The notes: a model not told the origin generated them from the letters alone. Positions 30,637-43,262 are shown, counted from the first letter of the stretch. The stretch: DNA of 64,000 nucleotides from Pleurostoma richardsiae (GCA_030052745.1 JANBVO010000013.1:124001-188000); one strand, 5' to 3'. Translations and numbers: made by a program.

Positions 30637-33600
30637 CCTGCCGAGCTGAGCACATGCATCTTATCGATAGCGCGATTAGGTTATGAGATAGTTAACCGAC
30701 GCTGTCGTGCATCGCCAGCCAGGGAAAAAAACCAACCACCTCGAGCTTGGCCAGGTCCGCCGATCCCCGCCGGGCGCCGGGCTCACCCAATCGATGAGTA
30801 ACGACGTGCATCACGATGACCACTGCACATGCAATATTCCATCACGCAGAAGCAAGTGCATCTGTTAGCAAAAGTTTGCCAGGTAACGTGGGTCCACCCA
30901 GCGACAAGTTTTTCTTGTCGCCCGGCTCCAGCTTCCTATTTGCCCCCAAGGCCCCTACCTAAACATCGTCCATGGGTAGTGACACCGCAGTCTCTCGCCC
31001 CTTCCGACTCGTCCACTCGTACGCCTTCGTTTCGCTCAATGGGGGCCAGTTCCGAGGCAACATTCGGCGAGACTGCAGCCTCTGCCAGGACTAAGTGCTG
31101 TGCCGTCCCTGTTCGAGGCAGATAAGGATGAGGTCCCGAGGCAGGTCACCTTCCCCCAACCGCATACCTCGATTTCATCGCATGTGTCTCTCATGCCGTG
31201 CTCGGCAAAGTAAGTACTCTGTACACGCACGCGACCATGGCCACCAACTTGCTGTGTCTCCCTCACACATGGAGAGTCTCGCACTATGTAGACGAAGGAT
31301 CGCGGTGTCACCAGCAGATCAGATACCTTGGCACCAACATGCAGTGTCACGAGCGCGCACCACTCAGAGGCACTCGATTTACCGTTTCTCAAGGGTGATC
31401 TCGGGCAACCTCATGGGCAGCTTTCGGACTTACTTCAGCTCCCGAATCGACCAAGGCTGGTAGCAGGACAGACCAAGACTCCGTGGCTGTCGGCGGCAAG
31501 AGGTACTCGACTCCTAACGTGCACTAACCAGGAAGTTCAAGTTCGGCACAAGAACAGAAGTGCTCAATACCGCCATCCTCGCTCGCAAAGGTTGCTGTCT
31601 GCTCTCAGCAATGGCGGTTCTCCTAGGTGGTTGACCACGTCCGCTCTGAGGAGCAGGTCTCGAAAAACCCTAGGTCAAACTGGGTACACACCATCTTGCC
31701 CACAAACTCCGTATCCACTTCTTCTTCCGGATGATCTGGATGGAGGATTTGCCTCGTCGAGATTTTCCGTGCCATCGACCGTGATTGGGCATTGCACGGC
31801 ACTTTGGCCGGCCGGCGACGGTTCCTCTAGCGTGCAGAGAAGATCCACCTCCGTCCCGGCCAACGACCGGAACATCGTCAAAGCTCCGGTTGGATCGCCT
31901 CTGCAAGCCGCGAGTTGCCAGGCACCAGGGACTGCCGTGGTCGATGGTGACACTTCGGTGACACTCGTTGTCATCGCTCCGGTTGGGCCACCGCGGCACT
32001 AGATCCTCCTGTCAACAGCCCGGCGTCTTTCGGTCGGGTCCATGGAGAGGAGAACGCCCGCGGGAGATCGTCGGAAGTCATGTTAGCTCCGAACAGTCAG
32101 CCAATGGAGGATTCTCGATCCAAAACGTCGGATAAGGACCGGTCCTCATCCTCCTTTGTTCTCCAGCGTTCCTGGCCTAAAAACGCCATGTCCGTCTCGT
32201 CGCGAATAGCCTAAGCTTAACGTCCCTCCTGACTAGGACGCCTTCTGCCCGTCAGAGTTCCCAAGAGTGGCAGAACGGTCGGATTAGTGCTGATGTTGCT
32301 CGGGTCCCAGAGAGTATCGGACCGGCATGTTTTGTCGAGTCAGTAATGACTCGTCCAGGGAATATCCTCATGAGTCGATCATAGCGGCCGAAGTCCTCTC
32401 TCTGGCCGCAGCTCTGGCAAGGAACTGTATTGGACAAGAATCGTGCCCGTCGATGCGAGTCCGCTCAGTTGCACCTGCAGCGTGGCCTCGACATTCAGTC
32501 AACTTCCCGTACAGCCCGCTCTATGTTTGATGAACTTCGAGTCCAGGCGGACAGGTGCAAGGGCGCATTCTACTGTCTGGAATCTCCCCAAGCATGTCGC
32601 TTTCTTCTGACCTCCATTGCCATCAGTTGCCTCTTGATCATCCTGGCTCATAACAGGCAAACACCGGAGGCGAGGAACTGCAGGTCCACAGCCGAGAGCA
32701 CAGCATACGCCGTTGTTGATGCATGACGCTCAAGTGATTTGCCTCGTCACACATGGTTCATTCCAGACGGGTTGCGCCCTTGGCCATCCTCCTGCTCAAA
32801 GTTTCGGCTCGCTCTGCGATCTGATGAGAGAGTAGGCGTCAAGCCTCTTACAGGAGAGGTTGTGCTTTGTATCATCTCTCTCTGGCGCTCTCCATCCGAC
32901 GGATCTCGCAGTGACTGGCAACCTGTTCCTGAGCTATTAGTACCCTCAGGAGATCTCTCCTTCAGTGGCTGATCATGGCTTTATCTCTTAGTCGAGGGTA
33001 TTCTTCCGTGCCGCTTGTGCCGGTCCCATGAAACATCAGCGCGACGATACTGGTAGGTCCCAGAAATGATTTCAGGCCATCATGATGGAGTTGTGATTCT
33101 AAGCCATGTAGAGAGGCGTCATGGACCTCACTGATATGACGTGCCAGGAAACCTTCAGCGTCCTCATTTCGCCACGACAAAGTCGCTTCACATTTGCAAG
33201 CAAGATCGCCGACATCACAGAATCGGGCAGGAGACTCTAAGATGCGCTCGCACATTCGTGGTTCCTTGAGGATTGATCCTACATCCCATCGTGATTGCTT
33301 CAAGAGGCACTCGTAGGATTTTCACAATTGGCTTTCAGGGTCTGGCGGAGGATCACTCAAAGCATTTCCGCTAACGACTGTCGATTAACCTAGGCGAAGA
33401 GAGCTGTAGGTTGGGGGAGACGTACCGACTACCACCTGAGATCCAGTCATGGTTGAGAGGAACAACCGGCGAGACCTAAAGCAAGCTGCTACTTCGTTCC
33501 AGACGCGGCATATTTGTTCGAGCCGGTGCTAGCAGCCAACCTTGGCAGTTCAAGTCGATACTATCCTCCGGTCCGGTGTCTCTCTGAGAAGGGCGCATCA

Positions 33601-35744
33601 TACGAGACGGCAACGCTCAACTAGGCGTGTCTGGATCCTGTTTCGAGGAAGAGTAGCACGTTCCACGTACAACGGTCGACAAGCAGACTTGCTATCTTCC
33701 ACGACAGACAATTTAAATAGGCAATGCGCGTGCCCATCGAGTCTTTTTCTGGTTGATGAGCGGTCGGCAACAGCAGAGGGCATGCAAGATGACCTTGACA
33801 GCACATGCCGCGAGCAGTATTGACGGCAAGGGCAGCTTGTCAGTTGAACAGGGAGCATCAACGAGCTGCATCGGACTGCACCATCATGAGGAAGGCAAGT
33901 GGCAGAACTGACCACTAATCGCCGCCAGGTGTGTGCAGGGTTGGGCACTGCTGCACAAAGCATGCATTATCTCACTTGTTCCTTGCAGGAAGTGGCAGAC
34001 AGGCTCAACGGTCGGTCCAATCAATCCTAGCATGCACGTCGGAGCGAGACCTGGCCACACCCACGTCTTATTCCGGTCATTCTGTCCACTCAAGATTTCG
34101 AAGCTCGATCACGGCGAGTGCTCGTTCGTATACGCTGACAAGTTTATGGTAACCTTGACGGTTCTGGAAGCACCTGACAAACGTCATCGTATTCTTTTGG
34201 GCCGAGGGAAACGTTGGTGCGGGGGATAGAGCAGATAAGACACGAAGCTTGTTCCTCCACCTGCAGCTTGCATATGAAATATTGACTGATGGAGTAGCAT
34301 CACCTGGTCATGCAGCTCGCTCGGATCAAGACGGGCAATGATCTAACGGGCATCAGGCATTTGGCAGTCGGCTCATGGATTCTCCGTACGATGCCGCATA
34401 TCCTATCTCTATCCTGGTCCAATGTGGGCCAGCCGAACTGGCTGTTGCGCCGACCGAGAAGATCGAGCCCGGAATAGATTTCCTACTCGACTGTACCGTA
34501 TGGCCGAGCTTTTCCGTAATGGAAGGCTCCAGAGTGCTCAGATTCCTTGGAATATCGACGACTAGCTATGACCGGGGTGATGATGCCTTGGCGGCGTCCA
34601 CCGACAGCCGGCGCGAAGAGAAGAAGACGGCTCCACCGGCCGGTGGCAGGTGGCAGCCAACGGCCCCCATTAGTGCGCTCACCGCCACCAGGTGCTGACT
34701 GGACGCCCCGCCATCTGGCCAGTCGCCAGTCCTTTCCAAAGGTGGAAGCAATAAGTCTGATGGACGACCAATCAAAGGCAGGCTCGATGCTGGGGCAGCT
34801 TACCATCCACCATCACCTAAATAGCTGGAGCCTGACCGACCGGCGCTCTCGGACCCTGGACCGGGGTGGACAAAGAAGCTGGCTGCTGTCGGTGACGTTG
34901 GTGCTGGAGCCTCTCGACCTTTTCGGCTTGAGCTGCAGAACAAACAGACCTCGTATTTGTACCGGCCAGCAGCAAAGTACCTCGACACCATCAGAGACGG
35001 CCCTGCCCACTCAGAATCCGCCGGCAGCCACTTTTGCGGCTGTCTGTAATCAATTCTGGCCGACCCTCTCGTGTGTCTCTCTTTGGCGTGAGTGCGAAGT
35101 GGCGCAAGAGCTCAGCCAAGTCGCCAGGCTGACAGGGCGGGCCATTACGCACTACACGTACTGTACACTGCCCCCAGCCGCCTTGCGTGCTTTTGCCCAT
35201 CCTCCCGCGCTCTCCGAGGCCTATCTCTGTTGCGAGAACGTCGCCCCGCTGGATCGACAGGTTGACACCCGATGAGAGATAGACAACAGGTGAGATCTGC
35301 AAACCGTCCTTCTGGGCAAGGACATCACAGGAATCCTGCCACTGCCGGGCCGTCACAACTTCACAAGCATGTGGCACCTGCAGTCTTGTGTACGCTGTGG
35401 ATGCTGGGAGACAAGCGTCTTGCCTGTCACCTATCACGTCAACAACGTTGCAAGGTAAGGTAACAGTCAAGGTAAGTAAGTCGCCCGGCAGGGAAAGGCG
35501 GAAGCCATGTACCTCTTCCCATAGCGTTGTCTCTACCGCCAAATAGGGCAAAGGTGGATGACGGTCTCTGGGCTTCCTCGTCTTCCTGCATCCATGTTCT
35601 TTCGGTCCCCACGCCTTTCCCTCCCGGCGGAGCCAGGGTAGACACCATCAGGAAGAGTCATGCCTCTTTGTGTGCTGATGGCTCGCGTGAGATCCGCCTT
35701 CCCGACCTCAGCCCACCTCTCTCGGCCGGCCGTTCTGCCTACTT

Positions 35745-35752
35745 GATAAAAG
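35745..35752 (+). promoter_or_regulatory. TATA-like element (GATAAAAG) for the GPI-protein gene
   Basis: About 190 bp upstream of the start codon at 35944. It is followed by a CT-rich leader, the usual arrangement for highly expressed fungal genes. The position is plausible; the element is not perfect. Confidence 0.35.
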
Positions 35753-35943
35753 GCCCGGCAGCCCTCCTGCATGAAAAAGCACGAGTCTCTCCCCTTCCTT
35801 CACCCTCCATATACTCGCCTCAGCCGCTTCTCGCCGTACATATACACCGCGCTGATCGACCGACCTTCGCTCGAACGGGACTCGGCCAACTTCACCCACC
35901 TTCGCTATCAGGTAGTACAGAGGACAGGACACGCTCGCTCAAG

Positions 35944-36536
35944 ATGAGACTGCTGGAACTGGCACCCCTCGCTGGCCTCTTGGCCTCTGCCTCAGCATGG
36001 GGCACCGCGCCTCTTGAGAGCACCGTTTATACCACCATCGTCGTGCCCACTTACACGACGTACTGCCCTTCCCCTACCACCTGGGCATACAAGAACATCA
36101 CTTACACCGTGACTTCGCCGACCACCATCACCATCACCAGTAAGCGTCCACGTCGTCTTCATCCCAGAACTGCTAACTAACATACTGATCAGACTGCCCG
36201 TGCACTCTGACGGTCTCCAAGCCACCGCCGGTCACCACCACCAGCACGTACGTGCCTCCGCCTCCTCCGCCGGCCAACATCACGACATCTTATCCGTCGT
36301 ACGCCAACACGTCTGCTGTGGTGCCGCCCCCCACCACCTCGACGACTGTCGTCGTCATCACCCCGCCGCCTACCACGATCCTGTCCGGTACGACGGCTGT
36401 CACCCCCACCAACACGCCTGTCGCGCCCGCCTCGAGCACCACGACCTCTCCGCCTTTCGTCACCGCCGCCGCTGACAAGGTCGGCGCGGCCGGTGCCCTT
36501 GGCCTGCTGGCCGGTGTCGTCGCGATGGTGCTGTAA
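35944..36536 (+). CDS. Thr/Pro-rich GPI-anchored cell-wall protein, CCG-6-like
   Basis: Two exons: 35944-36139 and 36193-36536, 540 nt, 179 residues. The signal peptide is MRLLELAPLAGLLASASA. A conserved module follows, STVYTTIVVPTYTTYCPSPT then YTVTSPTTITITNCPCTL across the splice junction. This two-cysteine pattern is that of N. crassa clock-controlled CCG-6 and related wall proteins. The middle is Thr/Pro/Ser-rich and should be O-glycosylated. The C-terminal hydrophobic run AGALGLLAGVVAMVL after a small-residue stretch is a GPI-attachment signal. Likely at the plasma membrane or cross-linked to wall glucan. The family assignment is from motif memory; secretion and GPI features are seen directly. 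Confidence 0.9.
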
Positions 36537-38074
36537 TGTCTAATTCCATTCTGAATCGATGAGGAAGAGCTGAGAGCTGGAGGCTGAGCGATCGTCATGG
36601 GCTGCCATCGCGGGATCATGATCTGATGAGCCGGGAGACTTGGGAGACCGTCACGGAGCGAGGCCTCGAGCGAGGGAGAGAGTCTTGAGAGAGACGGGAA
36701 ATATCATCACGCATTATGCCATTCTATACGTTCCTTCACATGGACCAGAGGAGTTTTGGTCGTCACTTTTTGAATACCCCACTAGAGATACGTTTTAAAA
36801 CACATCAGGAGGAGCATTGGCGAGCTCTGGGACTGCGTAGGTCCTGGAGGATCGTCTGGAGAAGACCACACATGTCACCCTAATTCACCCAAACACTGCT
36901 CGAGCATCGCGCTCGCCGACCGGAGAGGAGAGCGGAGGAACAGGAGGAAGCATCTGTGTATACGGAGAGACGCGAGGGAGCTGGAATAGGCTCGTGGAGA
37001 TATCGAATTTAAGCTTATTGCTTTGACACTCCCTAGGCTGTGCATACAGCAGTTGCTCCCCCGTTCATGATGACAACGATGACTGACATCGACGAGTATC
37101 TCAACTGGCAGCAGCTGGCAAGAGAAAAAGGTCTCGAGAGATGAGCACGTAGCATGTCCAAGCCACACAGATCTCTGTGCGACCATCTCGAGCCCGCACG
37201 GCTGTCCTGCGCGATCTCAGACGGCGCTGCTTAGGCGCATGTTGCATGCACCCCGAGATCTCGACGAACCGTTGGCTCTAGCTCCCAGGTCTTCTTTTTT
37301 TTCTCTTCACATTTCTTGTTTTCCTGTGGTAGTTGCCTTTCCATTCCCCACTGCTCGATTTTCTTTGTTAGGTGAGAAGACCCTTCGTTCTTGGCTGAGA
37401 CAGAGTCCCAGTAAGCAGGTAAGGTTTTTCTCCTCCTCGGGACCCTCGAAAAATACCCACATACATCATCACCATGTGTCATGGTCCCACCGGACAAAGA
37501 ACAGACGGCGGCTGAGCTCGACGAAAATTTTACACCTCCTGCCAAATCGAGGGCCTGCCAAGGATCTCTCTCTCACCTTGGACGCGATGAGGGGACAAAA
37601 AGTCCCCCAAGCCGTGTTTCTTTGTCGGCCGGCAAGGACTGACCGAAAGCTTGGTGCCGCTCCATGCCACTTACGCCGTCACCTGCCAGCCCTCGTATTT
37701 GTTCTCTCGTTCCAGCTTGGCAAGTGTCACGTAATGACTAACGACCGGCCGATTTCCGCGCTACAATGCAGTGCGACGCCGGGAAAAGAGACGAGGCAAC
37801 TCTGCCCAAGGTTCTCGTCTACTCTACTGCTGTTCAACTCCTCCCGGATTACTCCAAGCAGCATAGCACGGCGAGAAAGGCGGGAGCTTGTCACGCAGAA
37901 GAGATGGTATGTACATACGTAGCGTAGACAGGGCCACAACCAGAGTAGCGCCAACGTGGGAGCCGATAGAAGCTCGCAAACCCGCCTGCAGGGACCGGGG
38001 TGCAGACCTCGTATTGTGCAGCTGGGAGGGTGGGCAGGCAGACGTCATTGGCCCCATCCCCTCTGCTGCTGTAC

Positions 38075-38090
38075 GTCTGTCTGTCTGTCC
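38075..38090 (+). repeat. GTCT microsatellite
   Basis: About four tandem GTCT units in a CT-rich, non-coding stretch. Read directly. Confidence 0.75.
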
Positions 38091-38766
38091 GTCTCTCTTC
38101 CTCCCCCCCTCCTCCAGCAGCTTTCTCTGGTGGTGGACGGAGGTAGATCCGCAAAATCCCTCTCGTAGTGCGCCTCTCCGCGCTTGCCTAAGGTAGGTAT
38201 CCTGTTCCGCTGCAGGCCTCCCGTCGATTGGGCGACCGACAGGAGAGAGACCATCATCAGGCACGACATGGTCAGGAACAGGAGACCGTCCAGTCCCAAG
38301 CGGACTGGTACCTCCATGATGTCTTTGCGGGCAGCTATCACGAAATGGCGGGGGCGGGGTGATAAGAGACGCAGCGGCAGCAGCATGGGCTACGCACGGC
38401 ACGGACAGCGGGCGATCATGAGCATCAGATCAGCAAGGGCAGGGGGGCAGGGGGCCAGGCGGGGAGGGGCGGTCTCTGCGTGGATCGTGATCCTTCTCTC
38501 AATTGAGTCCCGAGTGCCAAGGAAGAGCCAAGAGACCAAGAGAGCTAGGGGAGCCAGCGAGGGAAAAGGGCTGCAAGGCCGGCCGACTTTAGCCCGCATT
38601 GAAGCCGCCTGTCAGCCAGGAACCAGGGTTCGACCCATCATCAGGATCATCAGGTTCTTTGTTCGCTCTTTTCAACGGCCAGGCGGTCGACCGAGTGGCC
38701 CGGTTTTTGCTTGTGGACGCATCAAGCGGCACCTGGTGGGCAGCTGGTGGAGCTTTTCATACCTAA

Positions 38767-38780
38767 GGTACCTAGGTACC
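38767..38780. repeat. Perfect 14 bp palindrome GGTACCTAGGTACC, copy 2
   Basis: Identical to 13936-13949. It sits in a longer run of CCTAAGGTA/CCTAGGTA words (38762-38787) and is preceded by a related CCTAAGGTAGGTA at about 38188-38200. Intergenic. Confidence 0.8.
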
Positions 38781-39438
38781 TAGGTAGGGATTCACTGTAC
38801 ACCCAGACACTGCAGAGTCCAGGAAGTCTACTGCGTAGACGGATTATCAATTTATTTGCGGTGTACTAGATAGTGTACGGCAATCAATTCCGGCCGATCC
38901 CTCTGGGCCGCTGCCTCTGTGGCCGGTGATCGGACCTCGACTCCTCATATCGAGCCGCATCTGCGCCAGCTCGCCAATGGCCGGCGCACCTGGGCGCCAT
39001 CTGCCCACCGGGCTCGGGTTTCCTTCTGTACTTGAGCCACTCTCGGAAGGGTGAGCCGACCAGAAAAGGAATGCGACTGGACGAGCACCTGGCCCGGCAT
39101 CTTGTGCGACCTTGCTCGTACTCTGTATCGGTTCCAATGTAAAATCTGACCGAGGCTGTCCGGATAACATGCTCGTGATCTGCGCGCCTCAACAATGCCG
39201 CCGCTTCAGAGCCCATCGCCGAGACCCCTTTGCCTGTACGCTTCTGCCGGCATAATTCGATGCGTGGTGATGTTTGCCCGGGGACAAAGCGGCCCAGAAC
39301 GTCCTTCGCTCATCGGAGTGTAATAGTGTCTCAAGCCGTCAAGTCATAAAGCATTGTCGTCGTCGGACATATTCATCTGAGCGGTAGCCGTTCAAGGTGC
39401 GGGCTCCCGATCTGCAGCTCCTCAGACAGCGATCGCAC

Positions 39439-41642
39439 CTAGCCGCCCACCTGCTCGCCCTCTGCTGCTGCGGAATCCAGCCTCGATCTCGCCTCCCGTA
39501 TGAGCGCCTTGGCCTCCTCCACGTCCTGCCCGTCGAGGCACAGCTCGGTTGCAAGCTTATTGGCCGTCGCGTAGTCTCCCGAGCGCATGGCGTGTCTCGC
39601 CAGCCACATGCGCGCCTTGCTTGTGGCCGCCGTGACACCCGTCCCTTCGTCCCTCTCCGCGTCTCCGTCGCCGTCGTCGCTGCCGCCGCCTCCTGGCGAG
39701 TCATTGTAGATCGCCATCGACTCGCCCAGATTGTCGGCGTCATCTCCGCCGTTCTCCTGGGCCACGCACAGCTCCATGTACGCCTTGGCCTGGCCCTCCT
39801 TGCCCAGGCTATCGTACATGGTGGCAATCTGCAGCAGTATGTCTGGGTCCATCTGTCTCGGTCCCGTTCGGTCCACGATCCCCGCCGCGCTGCCGAAGCT
39901 ACTAGCCGTGGAGTCGTAGTAGCTGTCTGCGAGTAGAGCCCGCTTCAGTGCCTTAATGCCGTCGCGCTCGTTGCCCATCTTCTGCAGGCACGAGCCGACC
40001 GCCATCCACATCTTGCCGTCCCACGGCCGCAGGCCGGCAGCTTTCTTATAGTACCAGAGTGCATATGCATGCATCTCCAGGACCTCGTATGTCTGGCCTA
40101 GGCCGTACCAGGCCCGGTAGTCCCGGCGGTTGACATCTACCGCCCGCCGGTATGATTCAATGGCAGCATGTGTGTTCTTCAGCTCCACGTATTCATGGCC
40201 CATCAGCGTCCACGCCGACAAGCATGTGCGGTCAAGAGTAAGTGCTCGGCGGAAATATTGGACGGCCTTCTCGTGTAGGGATAGTAAGGAATAGTAATTG
40301 CCGATGACGACGCAGGATTCGGGCCGGAATTTGTCAATTTTCGAGCAGTGTTGCGCTAGGAAGGCCAATTTCGGCCTGTTATTGAGAACATATAGGATGT
40401 TCGAGTAGTGGTCGAGGGAGTCTAGCCGGTAAGGATGAAGGGAGAGGAGGTCACTAAACCGCCGCTCTGCAGCCAGCAAATCTTTACTGTGGTATGCGAA
40501 GAGGGCATTGCAGGTAAGCAGGAACGAAGAGGTGGGGAAGATGTCGAGCAGCTCCTCTAACGAGTTCGCCAGCTCGGGAGTCTGCTGGTAGAGCTCTACG
40601 GAAGTATGGAGGTGGAACATGTATGTCACCACGTTGGGCGGCAGGCCTGGCGCGATCTTGTTGAGCTGCAGCAGTTTGAGTCAGAGCAGTTGTTGAGACG
40701 ATGCTTAGATAGCTCACCTTGGAGACTCTGGTGATCAGAGACGTCATCTCCAGCCAACAGCCCCAGTTCATAGGAAATAGATGTACGCTTCTGATGAAGT
40801 AGGCCATCGCCTCGTCCGGGTTCTTCTCTTTGGCCAGGACCATTCCGTACCTGCGGGCAAGATCAGGGCGTGAGCAGGGGATGCCGAAGCATAGTGGATC
40901 AAGATGTAAGATACTAACAAATATTCCAACCATCCCTGGCTCCCTTCGGCGAGATTGTCGTCTGGCGTGTTCCGCTGCTCGAACCAAGCTTTCAGAAACC
41001 GGCTGAGTATCGGTAGCTCCTTGTTGACTACAGTGCCCTGGTCATGAGGCCCCATGACCATCTCCGACTCCTCATTCTTCCTCTTTTCGCCCGCCATGAG
41101 CTTTGCGTAGAGCGCCAAGAACAAGCTCTTCTGGCTGATGTGGGGGATGATGCTGCGATGTAGCTCCATCCTGACCGGAATCCAAGGACCGGTCTCTTCG
41201 TCTCCGCCCCTGGGCGCACTCGGGTCCTCGGCTGTCTGTTGCTCCAGAAAGCTGGACAGCAGCCTGTCTGGAAGGAATACATCGGCGCAGCGATCGAATT
41301 CGCGGCAGTCAAACAGGGACTTGGCGAGCAGGTACTTATTGACCTCCGCAGCCTCCAGCTGTGCTTCCTCCGGATCGACGTTGGGAGTGAGTATCGTCGG
41401 TATGTATCCGATAGTAGAGTTGTACATCGACGATTGCTTTCCCTCGGCCTCGAGTTCTGGGATAACATCAAGAAGCTCAGCAGCCCTGGTCCATGTTAGT
41501 ACGGAGACCATATGTCCGGGGTTAGGAGTTCTAAAGCTCTGTACCATTTAGCTGACTGGTACAGACAACGCTCGGAGCACTTGACAACAGCGTCCCGGAG
41601 GGCGTCGCGCAGCTGAGCTATATCCTGCGGTGAGAGCCCCAT
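39439..41642 (-). CDS. cdc23: Anaphase-promoting complex subunit CDC23 (APC8)
   Basis: Tetratricopeptide-repeat subunit of the APC/C ubiquitin ligase, acting in mitotic exit and anaphase onset. Four exons: 41642-41545, 41485-40919, 40851-40718 and 40664-39439, 2025 nt, 674 residues. It starts MGLSPQDIAQLRDALRDAV; an in-frame Met at 41759 exists but is less like the family. The N-terminal part has the Cdc23-specific region (QSAKWAAELLDVIPELE across intron 1). TPR arrays run to about residue 560, e.g. LFAYHSKDLLAAERRFSDLL, HEKAVQYFRRALTLD, LSAWTLMGHEYVELKNTHAA, AWYGLGQTYEVLEMHAYALW and MWMAVGSCLQKMGN. An acidic Gly/Asp-rich insertion precedes the last helices. Introns use GTACAG, GTTAGT and GTGAGC donors. 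Divergent with the FPP synthase gene, 469 bp apart. Confidence 0.95.
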
Positions 41643-42111
41643 CGTGGTGGATAGTCTAACAACCTGTTGATGAATGTGTTGTAAACAGAGGCCTTGCTCG
41701 CTGCGACAGATGCCGGATAGTATAGAAAACGACAGCGACAAGGACGTTGGCTCTACCAATCTTCAAGCTAAACACATCTTTCCCTGTCAGTCGTGTCGCG
41801 TCTGCAAACCTCTAAATGGTAGACGGATTGTCGCATTACCTACTTTCCCCACGAAAGCATAGTAAATAATACATAGAGATGTCACACACACACGTGTCGC
41901 GCGTTTCTGCCGTCCTTGTGTCTCTGACCGCCGCTTTCACCGCTTTCCTTAGTGGAACTAGCGCGGGGTGCTCCGAACCCCGCCCCTATATTGTTGATTT
42001 CAGGGGTCCGTTTTCCGACTCTTTGTGATAGAGATAGAGCGTCCGACCTCCTCCCCCGCCTTTTCGTCCCGATACTGCTCGTGAAACCTCAATCGAGAGA
42101 CAGCAGCAAAG
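41643..42111. promoter_or_regulatory. Divergent promoter region (CDC23 / FPP synthase)
   Basis: 469 bp between outward start codons. Contains a short CA repeat (41883-41893) and CT-rich sequence before the FPP synthase start. No specific factor site is called. Confidence 0.5.
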
Positions 42112-43262
42112 ATGGCGCAAAAGACCACCCTCAAGGAGTTTGAGGCCGTCTTCCCCAAGCTGGAAGAGGTCCTCCTCGAGCATGCTGCGAAGTACAACCT
42201 CCCCAAGGAGCAGGTCGACTGGTACAAGGCGGTAAGTGCAGACTCGCGCGTGCTCCGCCTCGGGGCGCCTCTCCGTCGCCGACGACCGTAGGGGGAAACC
42301 ATGGACGCTGACCTTCTGCTGTTCTCCTGTGACGACAGAGCTTGGAGACGAATACCCTCGGCGGAAAGTGCAACCGCGGCATGTCGGTGCCGGACTCAGT
42401 GTCGGTCCTGCTGAGCAAGCCCCTATCGGAGGACGAGTACTTCACCGCGGCGACGCTGGGGTGGATGACGGAGCTCCTGCAGGCCTTCTTCCTGGTGTCG
42501 GACGACATCATGGACAGCAGCATCACGCGCCGGGGTAAGCCCTGCTGGTACCGGCAGGACGGCGTCGGCATGGTCGCCATCAACGACGCCTTCATGCTCG
42601 AGAGCGCCATCTACACGCTGCTGCGCAAGTACTTCCGGTCGCACCCGGCGTACGTCGACCTGCTGGAGCTGTTCCACGAGGTCACCTTCCAGACCGAGAT
42701 CGGGCAGCTGACGGACCTGCTCACCGCGCCTGAGGACAAGGTTAACCTGGACAACTTCTCCATGGAGAAGTACCGCTTCATCGTCATCTACAAGACGGCG
42801 TACTACTCCTTCTACCTGCCCGTCGCGCTGGCGCTGCACCAGCTCAACATCGGCACGCCCAAGAACCTCAAGACCGCCGAGAACATCCTCATCCCCATGG
42901 GCGAGTACTTCCAGGTGCAGGACGACTACCTCGACAACTTCGGCCTGCCCGAGCACATCGGCAAGATCGGCACCGACATCATGGACAACAAGTGCTCGTG
43001 GCTCGTCAACCAGGCCCTGCAGATCGCGACCCCCGAGCAGCGCAAGGTCCTCGAGGAGAACTACGGCCACAAGGACAAGGACAAGGAGGCCGCCGTCAAG
43101 AAGCTGTACGACGAGATGAAGCTGGAGGACCTCTACAAGGCGTACGAGGAGAAGGTGGTCGGCGAGATCCGGGAGAAGATCGCCCAGGTCGACGAGAGCG
43201 AGGGCCTGAAGAAGGAGGTGTTCGAGGCGTTCCTGGCCAAGATCTACAAGCGGAGCAAATAG
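42112..43262 (+). CDS. erg20: Farnesyl diphosphate synthase
   Basis: Condenses IPP with DMAPP and then GPP to give C15 farnesyl diphosphate for sterols, dolichol, ubiquinone and prenylation; cytosolic. Two exons: 42112-42231 and 42339-43262, 1044 nt, 347 residues, the usual length. The first aspartate-rich motif DDIMD is at residues 95-99, preceded by two bulky aromatics in AFFLVS, which is the C15 chain-length determinant. The second motif DDYLD is at 235-239. Other family blocks are [30 protein letters not shown] and [12 protein letters not shown]. The C-terminus ends KIYKRSK, the family's basic tail. Codon third positions are extremely C/G-rich, suggesting high expression; this also makes long false ORFs on the opposite strand. 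Confidence 0.97.

Larger units (their letters stand above)
27658..35943. other. 8.3 kb interval without a convincing gene
   Basis: Lies between two divergently transcribed genes for secreted proteins. ORFs up to 261 codons (29193-29978 -) and 242 codons (34547-35275 +) are present, but none has a recognisable domain, signal peptide or sensible splice partners. Their composition (Arg/Ser/Pro-rich on one strand) is that of chance ORFs. Base composition is ordinary, not strongly AT-rich, so there is no obvious RIP-mutated repeat. I see no LTRs, terminal inverted repeats or tRNA genes. It may hold long promoters, a long non-coding RNA or fast-evolving small genes. Confidence 0.5.
36537..39438. 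other. 2.9 kb intergenic region (GPI-protein 3' side / CDC23 3' side)
   Basis: A convergent spacer far longer than needed for two 3' UTRs. It contains pyrimidine-rich tracts (37288-37420), a GTCT microsatellite (38075-38090) and the second copy of the 14 bp palindrome (38767-38780). A 227-codon ORF at 37239-37922 (+) has no recognisable domain and is not called. Confidence 0.4.

Noticed and set aside
31328-32002. 224-codon + strand ORF in the long spacer
   Set aside because: No recognisable domain, no signal peptide and no sensible splice partners; composition looks random.
34547-35275. 242-codon + strand ORF upstream of the GPI-protein gene
   Set aside because: Arg/Ser/Pro-rich, no family resemblance, and it ends in the leader side of a real gene; more likely chance or promoter sequence.
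37239-37922. 227-codon + strand ORF in the GPI-protein/CDC23 spacer
   Set aside because: Overlaps a pyrimidine-rich tract; no conserved motif or start context.
38623-38640. GGGTTCGACCC resembling a tRNA B box
   Set aside because: The flanks do not form a T-arm stem, and no A box or acceptor stem is found at the right distance.
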